A DNA stretch of 64,000 nt, taken from contig NZ_KI421511.1 of NCBI RefSeq assembly GCF_000473265.1, positions 2,407,731-2,471,730 of the forward strand. The letters run 5' to 3'. Position 1 is the first letter of the stretch, and every line of letters starts with the position of its first letter. The notes under the pieces are model-generated. The model saw only the letters and a program-made list of their open reading frames with translations. It had not been told where the DNA came from and made no database searches. Shown here in pieces: positions 8,167-20,214 of the stretch. Both the position numbers and the translations under genes were made by a program. Source of the DNA: Amycolatopsis thermoflava N1165. GTDB lineage: Bacteria; Actinomycetota; Actinomycetes; Mycobacteriales; Pseudonocardiaceae.

Positions 8167-9663
8167 TCACTTCCGCGGGGACTTGCCGGGATTCGCCTCC
8201 GGCTCGGGGCGTTCCAGCTTCGGGGGTTTCGGCTTGGCCGCCTTCGGCTCGGGGCGTTCCAGCTTCGCGGGTTGCGGCTTGGCCGCCTTCGGTGCGGCGG
8301 CCTTGGCCTGGCCGGTCGCGCTCATCACCGCGCCCTTGCCCTTGACCTCGCCATTGCCCTTGGCCCCGGCGCTGCTCCTGGCTCCCGCGGCACCCCTGGC
8401 CTCGGCGTTTCCGTTGGCCCCGGCGTTGCCGTTCGCAATGCCGTTACCGTTCGCAATGCCGTTACCGTTCGCGGCGCCGTTACCGTTCGCAGTGCCCTTG
8501 GCGGTCGCAGCACCGTTACCGTTCGCAGAACCCTTGCCGGTCGCAATGCCGTTACCGGTCGCAATGCCCTTGCCGGTCGCGGTGCCCTTGCCGGTCGCGA
8601 CGCCATTACCGGTCGCAGAACCCTTGCCGTTCGCGGGACCGTTGCCGTTCGGGCGGCCGTCCTTCGCCCCGCTCTCCGCGAGCGCGGCGCCGACCGTGCC
8701 GGGGACGCGGACCTGCGGAGCCACAGCGGCGACGTCCGGCGCGACAGGCCGCACCGGCGCCGCGGCCAGGGTCTCCGGCGCAACCGCCCGGTCGGGCACC
8801 ACCGCAGGTCCGGCAACGGCCGCGACGGCCGCGAGCGTGACCGCGGCGGCCATCTTCGAGATCGCCGTCACCCCGCCACCGGCGGCCATCGACGCCGCGG
8901 GCGCCCCGCCGCCGCCCAGCAGCCGTCCGAGCAGCGGCAGCAACGCCAGCGCGGGCAGCCCGCCGTTGACGGTCTCCAGCACCGCGGCGACCCGGTGGCA
9001 CTTGGGGCAGCCGGCGAGGTGCGCCGACACGGCCCGGCCCTGCCGCGCGGTCACCTTCCCGCGCGTCCACGCCCCCAGCCGCCGTCGCACGCTGCGGCAG
9101 TCCTCGGCGCGCGCCGCGGGCACGTGGGCCTGCAGGAACGCCTGCCGCAGCCCCTCACGGGCACGCACCGCCAGCGCGGCGACCCCGTTGGCGGTCATGC
9201 CCAGCTCCGCGGCCAGCGCCGCGGGCCGGGTGCCCAGCATCTCGGTGTGCCACAGCACGTACCGCCAGCGTGGCGGCAGGGTCTCGAACGCCGAGAGCGC
9301 CACCTGGCCGGTGAGCCGGTCGATCACGATCTCCTCGACGCCGGGCGCGCCCTCGTCGCGGGTTACGGCCCACGGGTCGCACCGCTCGCGGCGGCGCCCC
9401 CAGTCCATCGCCAGGTTCCGCAGCGTCACCAGCAGGTAGGGGCGGAACCGCTCGGCCGGACCCGCGCCGTCGCGGATCGCCGCGAGCACCCGCAGGAACG
9501 ATTCGGCGACCAGGTCGTCCACCTCGGACCGGTCCCGCCACATCATCGACGCCACCCGGCGCGCCGCGGGCAGGTGCCGCCGGAAGAGACGGTCGTAGGC
9601 GAGCAGGTCGCCCGCGCGGACCGCCTCGATCAGGTCGGCATCGACGTCCGTGTCCCCCGCCAT
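8167..9663 (-). CDS. ECF-type sigma factor fused to zinc-finger, membrane and NG-repeat tail
   Basis: Residues about 10-95 are sigma region 2 (DLVAESFLRVLAAIRDG) and about 120-180 region 4 (LPPRWRYVLWHTEMLG then a helix-turn-helix). After them comes an anti-sigma-like zinc motif (His215, Cys219, Cys222 in HLAGCPKCHRV), one hydrophobic segment (about 270-290), an Ala/Pro/Val stretch, and about 70 residues of NGNG/TGKG repeats (about 338-411) before a Lys/Pro-rich end. At 498 residues it is over twice a normal ECF factor. I recall some actinobacterial ECF groups, such as ECF52, with C-terminal zinc-finger/membrane extensions; the exact group is not verified. GAGGAGGACC precedes the ATG. Confidence 0.88.
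   Translation of the reverse strand: MAGDTDVDADLIEAVRAGDLLAYDRLFRRHLPAARRVASMMWRDRSEVDDLVAESFLRVLAAIRDGAGPAERFRPYLLVTLRNLAMDWGRRRERCDPWAVTRDEGAPGVEEIVIDRLTGQVALSAFETLPPRWRYVLWHTEMLGTRPAALAAELGMTANGVAALAVRAREGLRQAFLQAHVPAARAEDCRSVRRRLGAWTRGKVTARQGRAVSAHLAGCPKCHRVAAVLETVNGGLPALALLPLLGRLLGGGGAPAASMAAGGGVTAISKMAAAVTLAAVAAVAGPAVVPDRAVAPETLAAAPVRPVAPDVAAVAPQVRVPGTVGAALAESGAKDGRPNGNGPANGKGSATGNGVATGKGTATGKGIATGNGIATGKGSANGNGAATAKGTANGNGAANGNGIANGNGIANGNAGANGNAEARGAAGARSSAGAKGNGEVKGKGAVMSATGQAKAAAPKAAKPQPAKLERPEPKAAKPKPPKLERPEPEANPGKSPRK
8404..8650 (-). repeat. Short-period repeat encoding the NG/TG-rich tail
   Basis: A degenerate 12-18 base periodicity (units like GCCGTTACCGTTCGCAAT on the plus strand) encodes the NGNG(A/I)AxGKG tail of the sigma-factor protein. 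It is less GC-rich than the flanks because AAC/GGT/ATT codons recur. Such tracts expand and contract by slippage, so copy number may vary between strains. Confidence 0.75.
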
Positions 9664-9717
9664 GGTCCTCCTCGTCGCCCGGGCGCCTTTGCCCGAGGAG
9701 ACTCCGCACTCGCGAGT

Positions 9718-9727
9718 TTCGTTACGG
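9718..9727. promoter_or_regulatory. Palindrome ACTCGCGAGT upstream of the fused sigma-factor gene
   Basis: A perfect 10-base palindrome lies 55 bases before the sigma gene start, directly after GTAACGAA on the reverse strand. The AAC-containing block resembles an ECF -35 element, which would allow autoregulation, but no clear -10 can be assigned. Confidence 0.25.
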
Positions 9728-9767
9728 GGCAGCCTGCCATGCCGCGTGGATCACCGCACGGGATTGG

Positions 9768-10946
9768 TCAGAAATCCGCGGCCTTGCCGATGTAGATCTC
9801 GCTGAACGAGGCCGCCGCGGCGGGCGACCCGAGCAGACGGCGCAGCCGGGCCTGCGCCAGCCGGGCGCGGAACGGGTCGGCCGGCGGGTCGACGGTGGAG
9901 CTGTGGAAGATGTCCGACAGCCACTGCGAGAACTCCTGGTACTGCCACACGCGGGCCAGGCAGGTGTCCGAGTAGCGGGCCAGCGGGCCGTCGTCGCCGC
10001 CGTAGTGGGCCTCGATCGCCTCGGCCAGGTGGAACGCGTCGTGCAGGGCGAGGTTGAGGCCCTTCGCCGCGATCGGGGCGACCAGGTGCGCCGACTCGCC
10101 TGCCAGGAACAGCCTGCCGCGGGACATCGGCTCGTGGACGTAGTTGTGCATGTCGAGGACGCGTTTCTCGATCAGCTCGCCCTCGACGAGCGGACCGTCC
10201 GGCACCCCCAGCCGCTGGTGCAGCTCGGACCAGACGCGCTCGTGCGGCCAGTTGTCCTCGGAGTCGCCCGGCGGGCACTGCAGGTAGAAGCGGGTGACGG
10301 TGGGGGTGCGCGCCATGTGCGCGGCGAACCCGCGGGGGTGGATGCCGAACAGCACGCCGTCGGCGCTGGGCGGGGCCTCGGCGAGCAGCGCCAGCCAGCC
10401 GATGCCGTAGTCGTGGGTCAGCAGATTGCCTGCGAGGTGACGCCGCGTGACGCCCTGCGCGCCGTCGCAGCCGGCGATGAAGTCGCAGCCGAGGCGGCGG
10501 GCGGTGCCGTCGGCTGCGGTGAAGGTGACCGCGGGCGTGGCCGATTCGATGTCGTGCAGTGCCACTTCCCGGACCCCGAACTCGATGTCGCCACCCTTGT
10601 CGGCGTAGTGCGCGACCAGGTCGGTGACGAGGAGCTGCTGCGGGTAGACGAAGTGCCGCTGGCCGGCCCACTGCTCGTAGGAGAAGGGGTGGCGGCCGTT
10701 TTCGAACCGGAACTCGAAGCGGCCCTGGCTCGGCGCGGTGGACAACAGCTTGTCGGCCAGGCCGCGCTCGTCGAGCGCGCGCACCGCCCACTCCTCGATG
10801 AAGCCGGCGCGCGGGCGGGCCTCGATGAAGGCGCGGGTCTGCTCCTCGAGCACCACGCAGCCGATTCCCCTGTCCCGCAACACGTTGGCGAGGCCGAGCC
10901 CGGCGGGCCCGGCCCCCACGACGACGACCCCGGTGCGCGCGACCAC
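9768..10946 (-). CDS. pobA: 4-hydroxybenzoate 3-monooxygenase
   Basis: A flavoprotein hydroxylase converting 4-hydroxybenzoate to protocatechuate with NAD(P)H and O2. It has an N-terminal FAD Rossmann fold (VVVVGAGPAGLGLANVL, about 6-22), the RAGFIEEWAV segment near 45-55, a CDGAQGVTR motif near 160, and the second FAD motif GRLFLAGESAHLVAPIAAKG near 275. Length 392 residues is typical. No ring-cleavage (pca) genes or regulator adjoin it, so it appears to be a single transcription unit. Confidence 0.93.
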   Translation of the reverse strand: MVARTGVVVVGAGPAGLGLANVLRDRGIGCVVLEEQTRAFIEARPRAGFIEEWAVRALDERGLADKLLSTAPSQGRFEFRFENGRHPFSYEQWAGQRHFVYPQQLLVTDLVAHYADKGGDIEFGVREVALHDIESATPAVTFTAADGTARRLGCDFIAGCDGAQGVTRRHLAGNLLTHDYGIGWLALLAEAPPSADGVLFGIHPRGFAAHMARTPTVTRFYLQCPPGDSEDNWPHERVWSELHQRLGVPDGPLVEGELIEKRVLDMHNYVHEPMSRGRLFLAGESAHLVAPIAAKGLNLALHDAFHLAEAIEAHYGGDDGPLARYSDTCLARVWQYQEFSQWLSDIFHSSTVDPPADPFRARLAQARLRRLLGSPAAAASFSEIYIGKAADF

Positions 10947-11076
10947 GATCCCTCCCCAGGTGGTGCGATTGCGGCAGTGTGCCGGAAAGCGCCCGGCGCT
11001 GCAACGGTTTCCGGGGAGGTCGTGGATGGTGGTCTCGGCGCGCTCAGGCGCCGGCCGCGGTGGGCGGCCGCCTGGA

Positions 11077-11544
11077 TCAGCGGGCCGGGCCGCGGCGCGA
11101 CCGCTCGACGGGCCGTCCGGGCCGCTGCGCAGGCCGATCCTGGTACGGGATCGCGTAGGTGGCCAGGTGCTGGCGGACCGCGGCGCCGTCGGTGGTGCCC
11201 ACGGGCGCCGCGTCGGGGGCGCGGCCCTCGAAGACCTCGGCCACGAACCGGGCGACCTCGGGAGGCGGCGGCAGCAGGTCGGTCCCGTAGTAGCGGACCA
11301 CGCTCAGCTCGTGCCCGGCCGTGGTCTCGATCGCCACCGCCCAGCCGTCGTGCTCGTTCCACACCAGGGCCGTGTCCTGGGCGGGGTGGTCGCGCAACCG
11401 GTCGTCGAGCGCGAGGTAGGCGTACGCCGGCGGCGGGTCCAGGTGGGCGTAGTAGGCCTCGCCGCTGCAGCCCAGCTCCTCGGCGACGGTGTTGACGTAA
11501 CGACGCAGCCCGGAGGCCGCCGCGTGCTCGTATTCCAGATGCAT
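11077..11544 (-). CDS. DUF6292-like protein of unknown function
   Basis: About 155 residues. The core LALDDRLRDHP...LVWNEHDGWAVAIE...VVRYYGTDLLPPPPEVARFV resembles what I recall of the DUF6292 family, common in Pseudonocardiaceae; no biochemical role is known to me. ATG 11544 is preferred to the more distant GTG at 11607 because the extra N-terminal residues are low-complexity. The C-terminus is Arg/Pro-rich. The genes on either side are on the same strand, but nothing ties their functions together. Confidence 0.6.
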   Translation of the reverse strand: MHLEYEHAAASGLRRYVNTVAEELGCSGEAYYAHLDPPPAYAYLALDDRLRDHPAQDTALVWNEHDGWAVAIETTAGHELSVVRYYGTDLLPPPPEVARFVAEVFEGRAPDAAPVGTTDGAAVRQHLATYAIPYQDRPAQRPGRPVERSRRGPAR

Positions 11545-11613
11545 CTCACGCCCCGTTGAGTGAGTAGTCGGCCGTGCGGGCGGACTACCACCTGACCGGG
11601 TGACCAAAACCCC

Positions 11614-12479
11614 TCAACCGACCACGCCGAGTCCCGTCGCCGCGTGGACCTCCAGCCGGACGAACTGCGCCTGCGGAACCGCCTCGACGGCGAAGTGGTC
11701 CCCGCGATGGGGATCGTCGACCGTGGCGGGCTCGAGCCAGGTGAAGCTCCGCAGCGCCCGGGCAGCGGCCTCCACGGCCTCGAACGCCTCCCGCTCGGTG
11801 CCACCCACGAGCGCGGCGACCTCGATCGTGCCGCTCGGCCGCCGCCGCGGCTCGCTGACCTCGATGTCCTCCTCCGACGGGAGCGTGTGCCGCCGGAGCT
11901 CGCCGGCCAGGCCGCGCACCATGTCACGCGCATCGATCCCGTCCGCGCCGGATATTTCCGCGACGATCACGACCCGCGTGCTGGTGACAGCGTGCGCCAG
12001 CTCCATAATTTCACGGATCTCGTCCTCGTCGAACCCGCCCTCCGGGCCGAGCGGTTCGAGCTCTTCGACCTCGATCTCCTCCGGCTCGGTGCCGAACGGG
12101 TCCTGCCCACGCTTGACGAACATCGTCGCGAACGTGCCGTCCGGCAACTCGGCGCGGTAGACGCGGCCGAAGGGCTGCCCGCCGATCTCGGTGACCTCCA
12201 GCAGCGCCGGGTCCAGCCCGATCACCTCCAGGTGCCCGAGCGCCACCCGCCGGATCGCCTGGATCCCGCTTTCGCCGTCCCGGGATCGGGACCGGATCAG
12301 CAGCCGGGCGTCGTACGGTCCCGGCGGATCGCTGTTGGCCGGCCCGATCGAAAACCGCCACGCTCCCAGCGCCGCGATCAAGTGCTGGCAGGCCGTCACG
12401 GCATCCCCAAGGCTGGGCGCCGGGAACCACAGCTGCAGGTCCGTGACCACATCCGTGTCACGGAGCTCCTCGGAGATCG

Positions 12480-12483
<4 letters not shown>
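11614..12483 (-). CDS. Unrecognised protein translationally coupled to metH
   Basis: A 289-residue soluble, acidic protein. Its GTG start overlaps the metH stop (GTGA), so it is probably co-transcribed with metH. Visible features are an N-terminal segment starting [20 protein letters not shown], an acidic middle ([20 protein letters not shown]) and no membrane helix or signal. The two halves look loosely alike in secondary-structure pattern (GAWRFSIGP... and RSFTWLEPA...), which may mean an internal duplication. I do not recognise the family, so no function is offered. Confidence 0.6.
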
Positions 12484-16088
<3,605 letters not shown>

Positions 16089-16089
16089 C

Positions 16090-16117
16090 GGCGCCCTCCC
16101 AACTGTCGGGAGGCGCC
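16090..16117 (-). promoter_or_regulatory. Hairpin sequestering the metH ribosome binding site
   Basis: On the transcript, GGCGCCTCCC pairs with GGGAGGGCGCC around a 7-base loop, ending 1 base before the GTG start. The 3' arm is the ribosome site itself. The 5' arm shares 16111-16116 with the riboswitch pseudoknot, so the two folds exclude each other. Confidence 0.75.
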
Positions 16118-16179
16118 CTTGTTGCGGTTCACGGGGGCCGAGCGTGGCGGACCTGGGTCCGTTGCAGCGCCTCTCGGCC
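16111..16179 (-). promoter_or_regulatory. S-adenosylhomocysteine (SAH) riboswitch in the metH leader
   Basis: Transcript order fits the SAH aptamer. P1 is a perfect 7-bp helix (GGCCGAG at 16179-16173 with CUCGGCC at 16142-16136). The conserved core GCGCUGCAA follows, then a P2 hairpin (CGGACC/GGUCCG), then CCACG where the consensus as I recall it has CCAGG, and finally a pseudoknot AGGCGC (16172-16167) with GCGCCU (16116-16111). The one core mismatch is the main caution. SAH riboswitches are known genetic ON switches before ahcY and metH; the ribosome-site hairpin beside it fits that logic. Confidence 0.8.
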
Positions 16180-16334
16180 TGGCGAACACAGTACTGGACG
16201 CCCCGCGGCGGCACCAAAACCGTTCCCGCGATGTGGACGCACCCGGCCGGAGGTGAGGAAGTCGCCCGATGCCTCGCGCGGCCTCCTGTTCCTGCTCCCG
16301 ACACGAACGAACAGCACGACCGGGGAGGTACGGG

Positions 16335-16741
16335 GCCGCGAAGCCGGGCGAGACCTTCGTCGTCTCGGCGGCCTCGCGGGTCACCGGGGCGCTCGCCGGG
16401 CAGATCGCCAAGCAGCACGGCTGCCGGGTCGTCGGCATCACCGGCTCGCCGGAGAAGGGCGCCTGGCTGCGTGAGCTCGGGGTCGACGCGGCGGTCGACC
16501 GCACCACTGGCGACCTCGGCGAGGCCCTGCGCGAGGTGCGCCCGGACGGCATCGACGTCTACTTCGACAATGTCGGCGGAGCGGTGCTGGACGCCGCGCT
16601 GGGGAACATGGCGCTGTTCGGCCGGGTCGCCGTGTGCGGCTGCTGAGCGTGTACGACCGCGACGAGCCGGCGCCGGGCCCGGCGCGGTTCGACCAGATCC
16701 TGATGGCAGCCGGCCCGATCGAGAACCGACCCGGAACGTAG
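16335..16741 (+). pseudogene. Remnant of an NADP-dependent (CurA/prostaglandin-reductase-type) oxidoreductase
   Basis: The reading begins mid-protein at [20 protein letters not shown], the nucleotide-binding region, and runs to [20 protein letters not shown]. The N-terminal half is missing. After GRVAVCGC the frame hits TGA, and the expected continuation [20 protein letters not shown] is in another frame from about 16646, showing a frameshift. It then ends at TAG 16739-16741. About 135 of an expected 330-340 residues remain, so this is a decayed, non-functional copy. An intact-looking terminator follows. Confidence 0.8.
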
Positions 16742-16742
16742 A

Positions 16743-16776
16743 ACGGCGGGCCGGCTTCCCCAAGCCGGCCCGCCGT
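16743..16776. terminator. Strong hairpin after the oxidoreductase remnant
   Basis: Perfect 15-base arms (ACGGCGGGCCGGCTT and complement) around a CCCC loop, starting 2 bases after the remnant's stop codon. It probably belonged to the lost gene. Confidence 0.75.
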
Positions 16777-16932
16777 CGGAGACCGCCTGCCCAGTGGCCC
16801 CGACCGGCCGGGCATCGACCTCCCGCGGGCACCATCCCCCGACGGAACCCGCTTTCCCCGCCGTGCGGTGCCCCGAGCACCCGCACGTGCTCCTCCAGTA
16901 TGCGCCCGGGAAGACCGTTCCGGGCAAGGCGG

Positions 16933-16953
16933 AAGTCCTCAAAGTGAGGACTT
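16933..16953. promoter_or_regulatory. Perfect palindromic operator candidate before the MDR dehydrogenase gene
   Basis: AAGTCCTCA and TGAGGACTT flank AAG, 48 bases upstream of the ATG at 17001. The arms are short and AT-containing, like a dimeric regulator site. No regulator gene adjoins it, so the binding protein is unknown. Confidence 0.5.
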
Positions 16954-17000
16954 TGTGCCCATTGCCGTCCACAGTGGATCTTTCCCGCTACGCTCGGGCC

Positions 17001-18008
17001 ATGCGCGCGTTCGTGGTCACCGCTCCCGGCGCGGGCGCCGTGGTCGAGGTCGAGCCGCCGTCCGCCGCGCCGGGCGAGGTCGTCGTCGCCGTGGCGCGGG
17101 CCGGGATCTGCGGCACGGACGCGGAGTTCTTCGACGGCAGCATGCCTTACCTGCACGACGGGCACGCCCGGTATCCCATGCGGCTGGGCCACGAGTGGTG
17201 CGGCACGGTCGTGGAATCCGGCGACGGCGTCGACCCGGCCTGGCTGGGCAGGCGGGTCACCGGGGACACGATGCTCGGCTGCCGCGCCTGCCGCCGGTGC
17301 CGCGGCGGCCGCCAGCATCTGTGCGAGACCCGCACCGAGATCGGGATTCGCGGCGGGCGGCCGGGCGCGCTGGCCGAGCGCCTCGCCGTGCCGGTGACCG
17401 CGCTGCACCCGCTGCCGGACGCGGTCGGGGCGGCGGCGGGCGCGATGGTCGAGCCGGGCGGCAACGCGCTGCGGGCGGTGCGAGGCGCGGATCCGCGGCC
17501 CGGCGACCGGGTCCTCGTCCTCGGCCCTGGCACGATCGGCCTGCTGTGCGCGATGTTCGCCCGCGCGGCCGGCGCGGAGGTGCACCTGCTGGGCGCCACC
17601 GCCGCGTCGCTGGAGTTCGCCCGCTCGCTCGGTTTCCGGAACGCCTGGTCCCCGGACCGCTTGCCGGAGCTGCCGTTCGACGCCGTGATCGACGCGTCCG
17701 GGGCGCCGGAACTGCCTGCCAGGGCGGTGGAACTGGTCGAGCCGGGCGGCCGGGTCGTTTACATCGGCCTGGCCGGGCGGCCGAGCCTGCTCGACACGCG
17801 CCTGCTGGCGTTGAAGGACGTCACCGCGGTCGGCGTGCTCTCGGCCTCCCCCGGCCTGGCCGGCACGATCGAGCAGTACGCGAGCGGCGCGGTCGACCCG
17901 GTGCCGCTGGTCGCCGCCACCGTCGGGCTCGGCGAGGTGGCCGCGGTGCTCGCCGGTGACCGGCCCGCCGGCGGGGCGCCGAAGATCCACGTCGACCCCC
18001 GCCGCTGA
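17001..18008 (+). CDS. Zinc-dependent medium-chain dehydrogenase
   Basis: A 335-residue MDR-family alcohol/polyol dehydrogenase. Catalytic zinc ligands are visible (GICGTD at about 36-41, GHEWCG near 65), as is the structural zinc lobe ([16 protein letters not shown], four Cys, about 93-108). The nucleotide fold has [21 protein letters not shown] near 172. It resembles threonine/sorbitol dehydrogenase-like enzymes, but the substrate cannot be told. ATG is preceded closely by TACGCT, so the mRNA may be leaderless. A perfect palindrome at 16933-16953 is a candidate operator. Confidence 0.88.
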   Translation: MRAFVVTAPGAGAVVEVEPPSAAPGEVVVAVARAGICGTDAEFFDGSMPYLHDGHARYPMRLGHEWCGTVVESGDGVDPAWLGRRVTGDTMLGCRACRRCRGGRQHLCETRTEIGIRGGRPGALAERLAVPVTALHPLPDAVGAAAGAMVEPGGNALRAVRGADPRPGDRVLVLGPGTIGLLCAMFARAAGAEVHLLGATAASLEFARSLGFRNAWSPDRLPELPFDAVIDASGAPELPARAVELVEPGGRVVYIGLAGRPSLLDTRLLALKDVTAVGVLSASPGLAGTIEQYASGAVDPVPLVAATVGLGEVAAVLAGDRPAGGAPKIHVDPRR

Positions 18009-18010
18009 CC

Positions 18011-19144
18011 TCAGGCGTGCGCGCCGACCGTCACCGGGCCGATCGTCAGCCGCGGCTCCCGGCCGAGGACCTCCCCCAGCCGGGCCACATGTTCGTCCAG
18101 CTCGAGCCGGTGCGCGGCGCTCAGCGTCGTGAACGGTTCGACGGTGAGGTGGACCGCCCGGCCGGAGCGGCGCTGGTGCCACAGCCCGCCGGCCACGCCG
18201 TCGACGAGCAGCACCGGGAAGTTGCCGGCCTGCCCGCGGGCGAGGCACCGGTGCGCGGCCACGCCGGGGAAGAGCAGTTCCCGCGGGAAGCTGCCGACGA
18301 CGTGGGCGTCGAACAGCGGCAGCAGCCGCAGCGCGGGCGGTGTCCGCCTACCCGGCAGGGTGTCGTCGGCGTTCAGCCACATGCGCTCGCCGTCGAGATC
18401 GACCGGACGCAGGGCGCTGCGGGCGAACAACGCCGACGCCCACTCCACGGGAGCGGACAGCCAGCGCGCGAAGTGCTGGGGCGTGGCCGGCCCGTAGGCG
18501 TGCAGGTACCGGGCGAGCACGCCGGTCAGCGCGGTTTCGGTCTCCGCGGGCCGGAACCCGGGCAGCCACCGGCGCGGGCTGGTGTAGGTGACCTGCCGCC
18601 CGCGGTCGCGGCCGAAGCACAGCGCGCCGCGGTGCGCCGCCGTCGCCAATGCCTGGCGCCAGCGCGGCCAGAACCCCTGAAACGCCGGCATGACGAGGTC
18701 TCCCGCCCACGAACCGACACGGTCGACGAGCGCCTCGGTGAGTTCGTCGGCGGTCAGTTCGGCGCCGGCGAGCGCGTCCGCGACGGCCTCGACGATCCGG
18801 TCGGTCTGCTCGTCGGTGAGCCGCACCGCGGACGGCATGGTCGAACGCTGTGGGACCGCGGGAAGCGCACCGGTCCACAACGCCAGGTCGTCGGCCGGCA
18901 GCAGGTGCACAGTGCCGCGTGGGCCGAAGGTGCGGATCAGCGTGTGGTCGGCCACCGCATCGCGGACGTCGTCCGTGGTGCCGCCGGTGCGCAGGGCGAC
19001 CGACATCTCCGCGGCGGTGCGGACCTGGGCGTGCGCGCCGCACATCGCGGCGACGACGTCCGCCGGGCTCGCCCCGGGGCGGGACAGGAAGTGCCGGTCG
19101 AGCCGGCGGGCTTGGACGGCGGTCCACGAAACACGGTCGGTCAT
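18011..19144 (-). CDS. Winged-helix DNA-binding protein of the AlkZ/HTH_42 family
   Basis: A 377-residue protein matching the family that includes the Streptomyces DNA glycosylase AlkZ. It starts [15 protein letters not shown] and has the conserved [20 protein letters not shown] (about 88-107), a central winged-helix repeat region, [13 protein letters not shown], and [16 protein letters not shown] near 330. Family members unhook crosslinks or act on alkylated bases; many homologues are untested, and catalytic activity here is not shown by sequence alone. It is convergent with the dehydrogenase gene, 2 bases apart. Confidence 0.8.
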   Translation of the reverse strand: MTDRVSWTAVQARRLDRHFLSRPGASPADVVAAMCGAHAQVRTAAEMSVALRTGGTTDDVRDAVADHTLIRTFGPRGTVHLLPADDLALWTGALPAVPQRSTMPSAVRLTDEQTDRIVEAVADALAGAELTADELTEALVDRVGSWAGDLVMPAFQGFWPRWRQALATAAHRGALCFGRDRGRQVTYTSPRRWLPGFRPAETETALTGVLARYLHAYGPATPQHFARWLSAPVEWASALFARSALRPVDLDGERMWLNADDTLPGRRTPPALRLLPLFDAHVVGSFPRELLFPGVAAHRCLARGQAGNFPVLLVDGVAGGLWHQRRSGRAVHLTVEPFTTLSAAHRLELDEHVARLGEVLGREPRLTIGPVTVGAHA

Positions 19145-19170
19145 GATCTGAACGCTAGGCCGCAAAGCGG

Positions 19171-20214
19171 TCAGAATCCGTCCTCGATGGCGTCGACCAG
19201 GCCCCAGTCCAGCGCAGTCACGGCGCTCAGGGGCCGCCCGGACAACGCGGGCCACAGCGTGCGCCACCGGCCGATCCGGCGCGGCACGCTCACCGTGCCG
19301 CCCGCGCCGGGGATCAGGCCCATCGCGACCTCCGGCAGCCGGAACACGGTGTTCGGATGCGCCACCACGCGGCCCGCGAACGCCGCCAGCTCGATGCCCG
19401 CGCCGACGCACGCCCCATGCACGCGCACCTCCGCGCGCCCGGCGATCGCGTGCAGCGCCCGCGCGGCACCGGCCCTGGTGCGGACGAAGTGTGCGGTGAC
19501 CAGGTCCGGGGTGGTGCCGAACTCGTCGAGGTCGCCGCCCGAGCAGAACGCCGGACCGGCCCCGTCGAGCACCACCCGGCAGTCCTCCGCCGCGGCGGCC
19601 CGCAGGGCGTCGGTGAGCGCGTCCCGAAGCTCGCGGCCGTACGCGTTGCGACGGTCGGGCCGGTTGAGCGTCACGCGGAGCACGTCGCCGTCGCGAGCCA
19701 GGAACACCGGCGGTTCGGTCGCGGGCGGGGGCAGCGGCCGGTTCCCGCGATCGCCCAGCCACCGCGCGAACTCCGGCCCGCCGAGCAGCGTCGAGTAGGC
19801 GAACGACTCGACGTCCAGCGCCGCGCCGACGTCCAGGCGGCCGCTCGCCCGCAGCACCTGGCTCAGCACCAGCGCGGCCTGCGGGTTCGCCTCGGCCGCC
19901 TGCCGCAGCACCTCGGCGTCGCCCGCCGGGTCGTCGCTCGCCGCGAACTGGGGGCCGCTGCCGCAGCCGGTGGCCGCGAACGTCAGGTCGAGGGCGTCGG
20001 CCAGCGCCCAGCGCTCGTCGTCGACCGCACGGCAGGCGACCCCGACCAGGATCCGTTCGGACGTCCGGGCCGCCCGCGCGGCGGCTTCGACGACGTCGGC
20101 GGGCACGGGCTCGTCGAGGTCGACCACGACCAGCGGCCGCCGCACCTGACCGGCGTCGTCCAGGAGCGGGTCATGCGCGGCGCCGTCGGCGAGCGCGGCG
20201 ATCTCCACGGTCAT
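19171..20214 (-). CDS. Enoyl-CoA hydratase/isomerase-family protein with extended N-terminus
   Basis: The C-terminal half (about 165-347) is a crotonase fold: VTLNRPDRRNAYGRELRDAL, then GPAFCSGGDLDEFG for the CoA oxyanion hole, then HGACVGAGIELAAFAGRVV and LPEVAMGLIPGAGGTVSVPR. The first 160 residues look like a second, degenerate crotonase-like half (VVVDLDEPVPADVVEAAARA, TERILVGVAC). At 347 residues it is longer than a usual 260-residue hydratase. Its ATG overlaps the TetR stop (ATGA), placing it in the TetR operon. The substrate is probably an acyl-CoA of lipid or steroid-like breakdown, by inference. Confidence 0.82.
   Translation of the reverse strand: MTVEIAALADGAAHDPLLDDAGQVRRPLVVVDLDEPVPADVVEAAARAARTSERILVGVACRAVDDERWALADALDLTFAATGCGSGPQFAASDDPAGDAEVLRQAAEANPQAALVLSQVLRASGRLDVGAALDVESFAYSTLLGGPEFARWLGDRGNRPLPPPATEPPVFLARDGDVLRVTLNRPDRRNAYGRELRDALTDALRAAAAEDCRVVLDGAGPAFCSGGDLDEFGTTPDLVTAHFVRTRAGAARALHAIAGRAEVRVHGACVGAGIELAAFAGRVVAHPNTVFRLPEVAMGLIPGAGGTVSVPRRIGRWRTLWPALSGRPLSAVTALDWGLVDAIEDGF

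Noticed and set aside
7088..9795. Very long plus-strand open frames over the 63-bp repeat and the sigma-factor gene
   Set aside because: Frames are open because of GC bias and the 63-base period; they lack ribosome sites and run antisense to a clear sigma factor.
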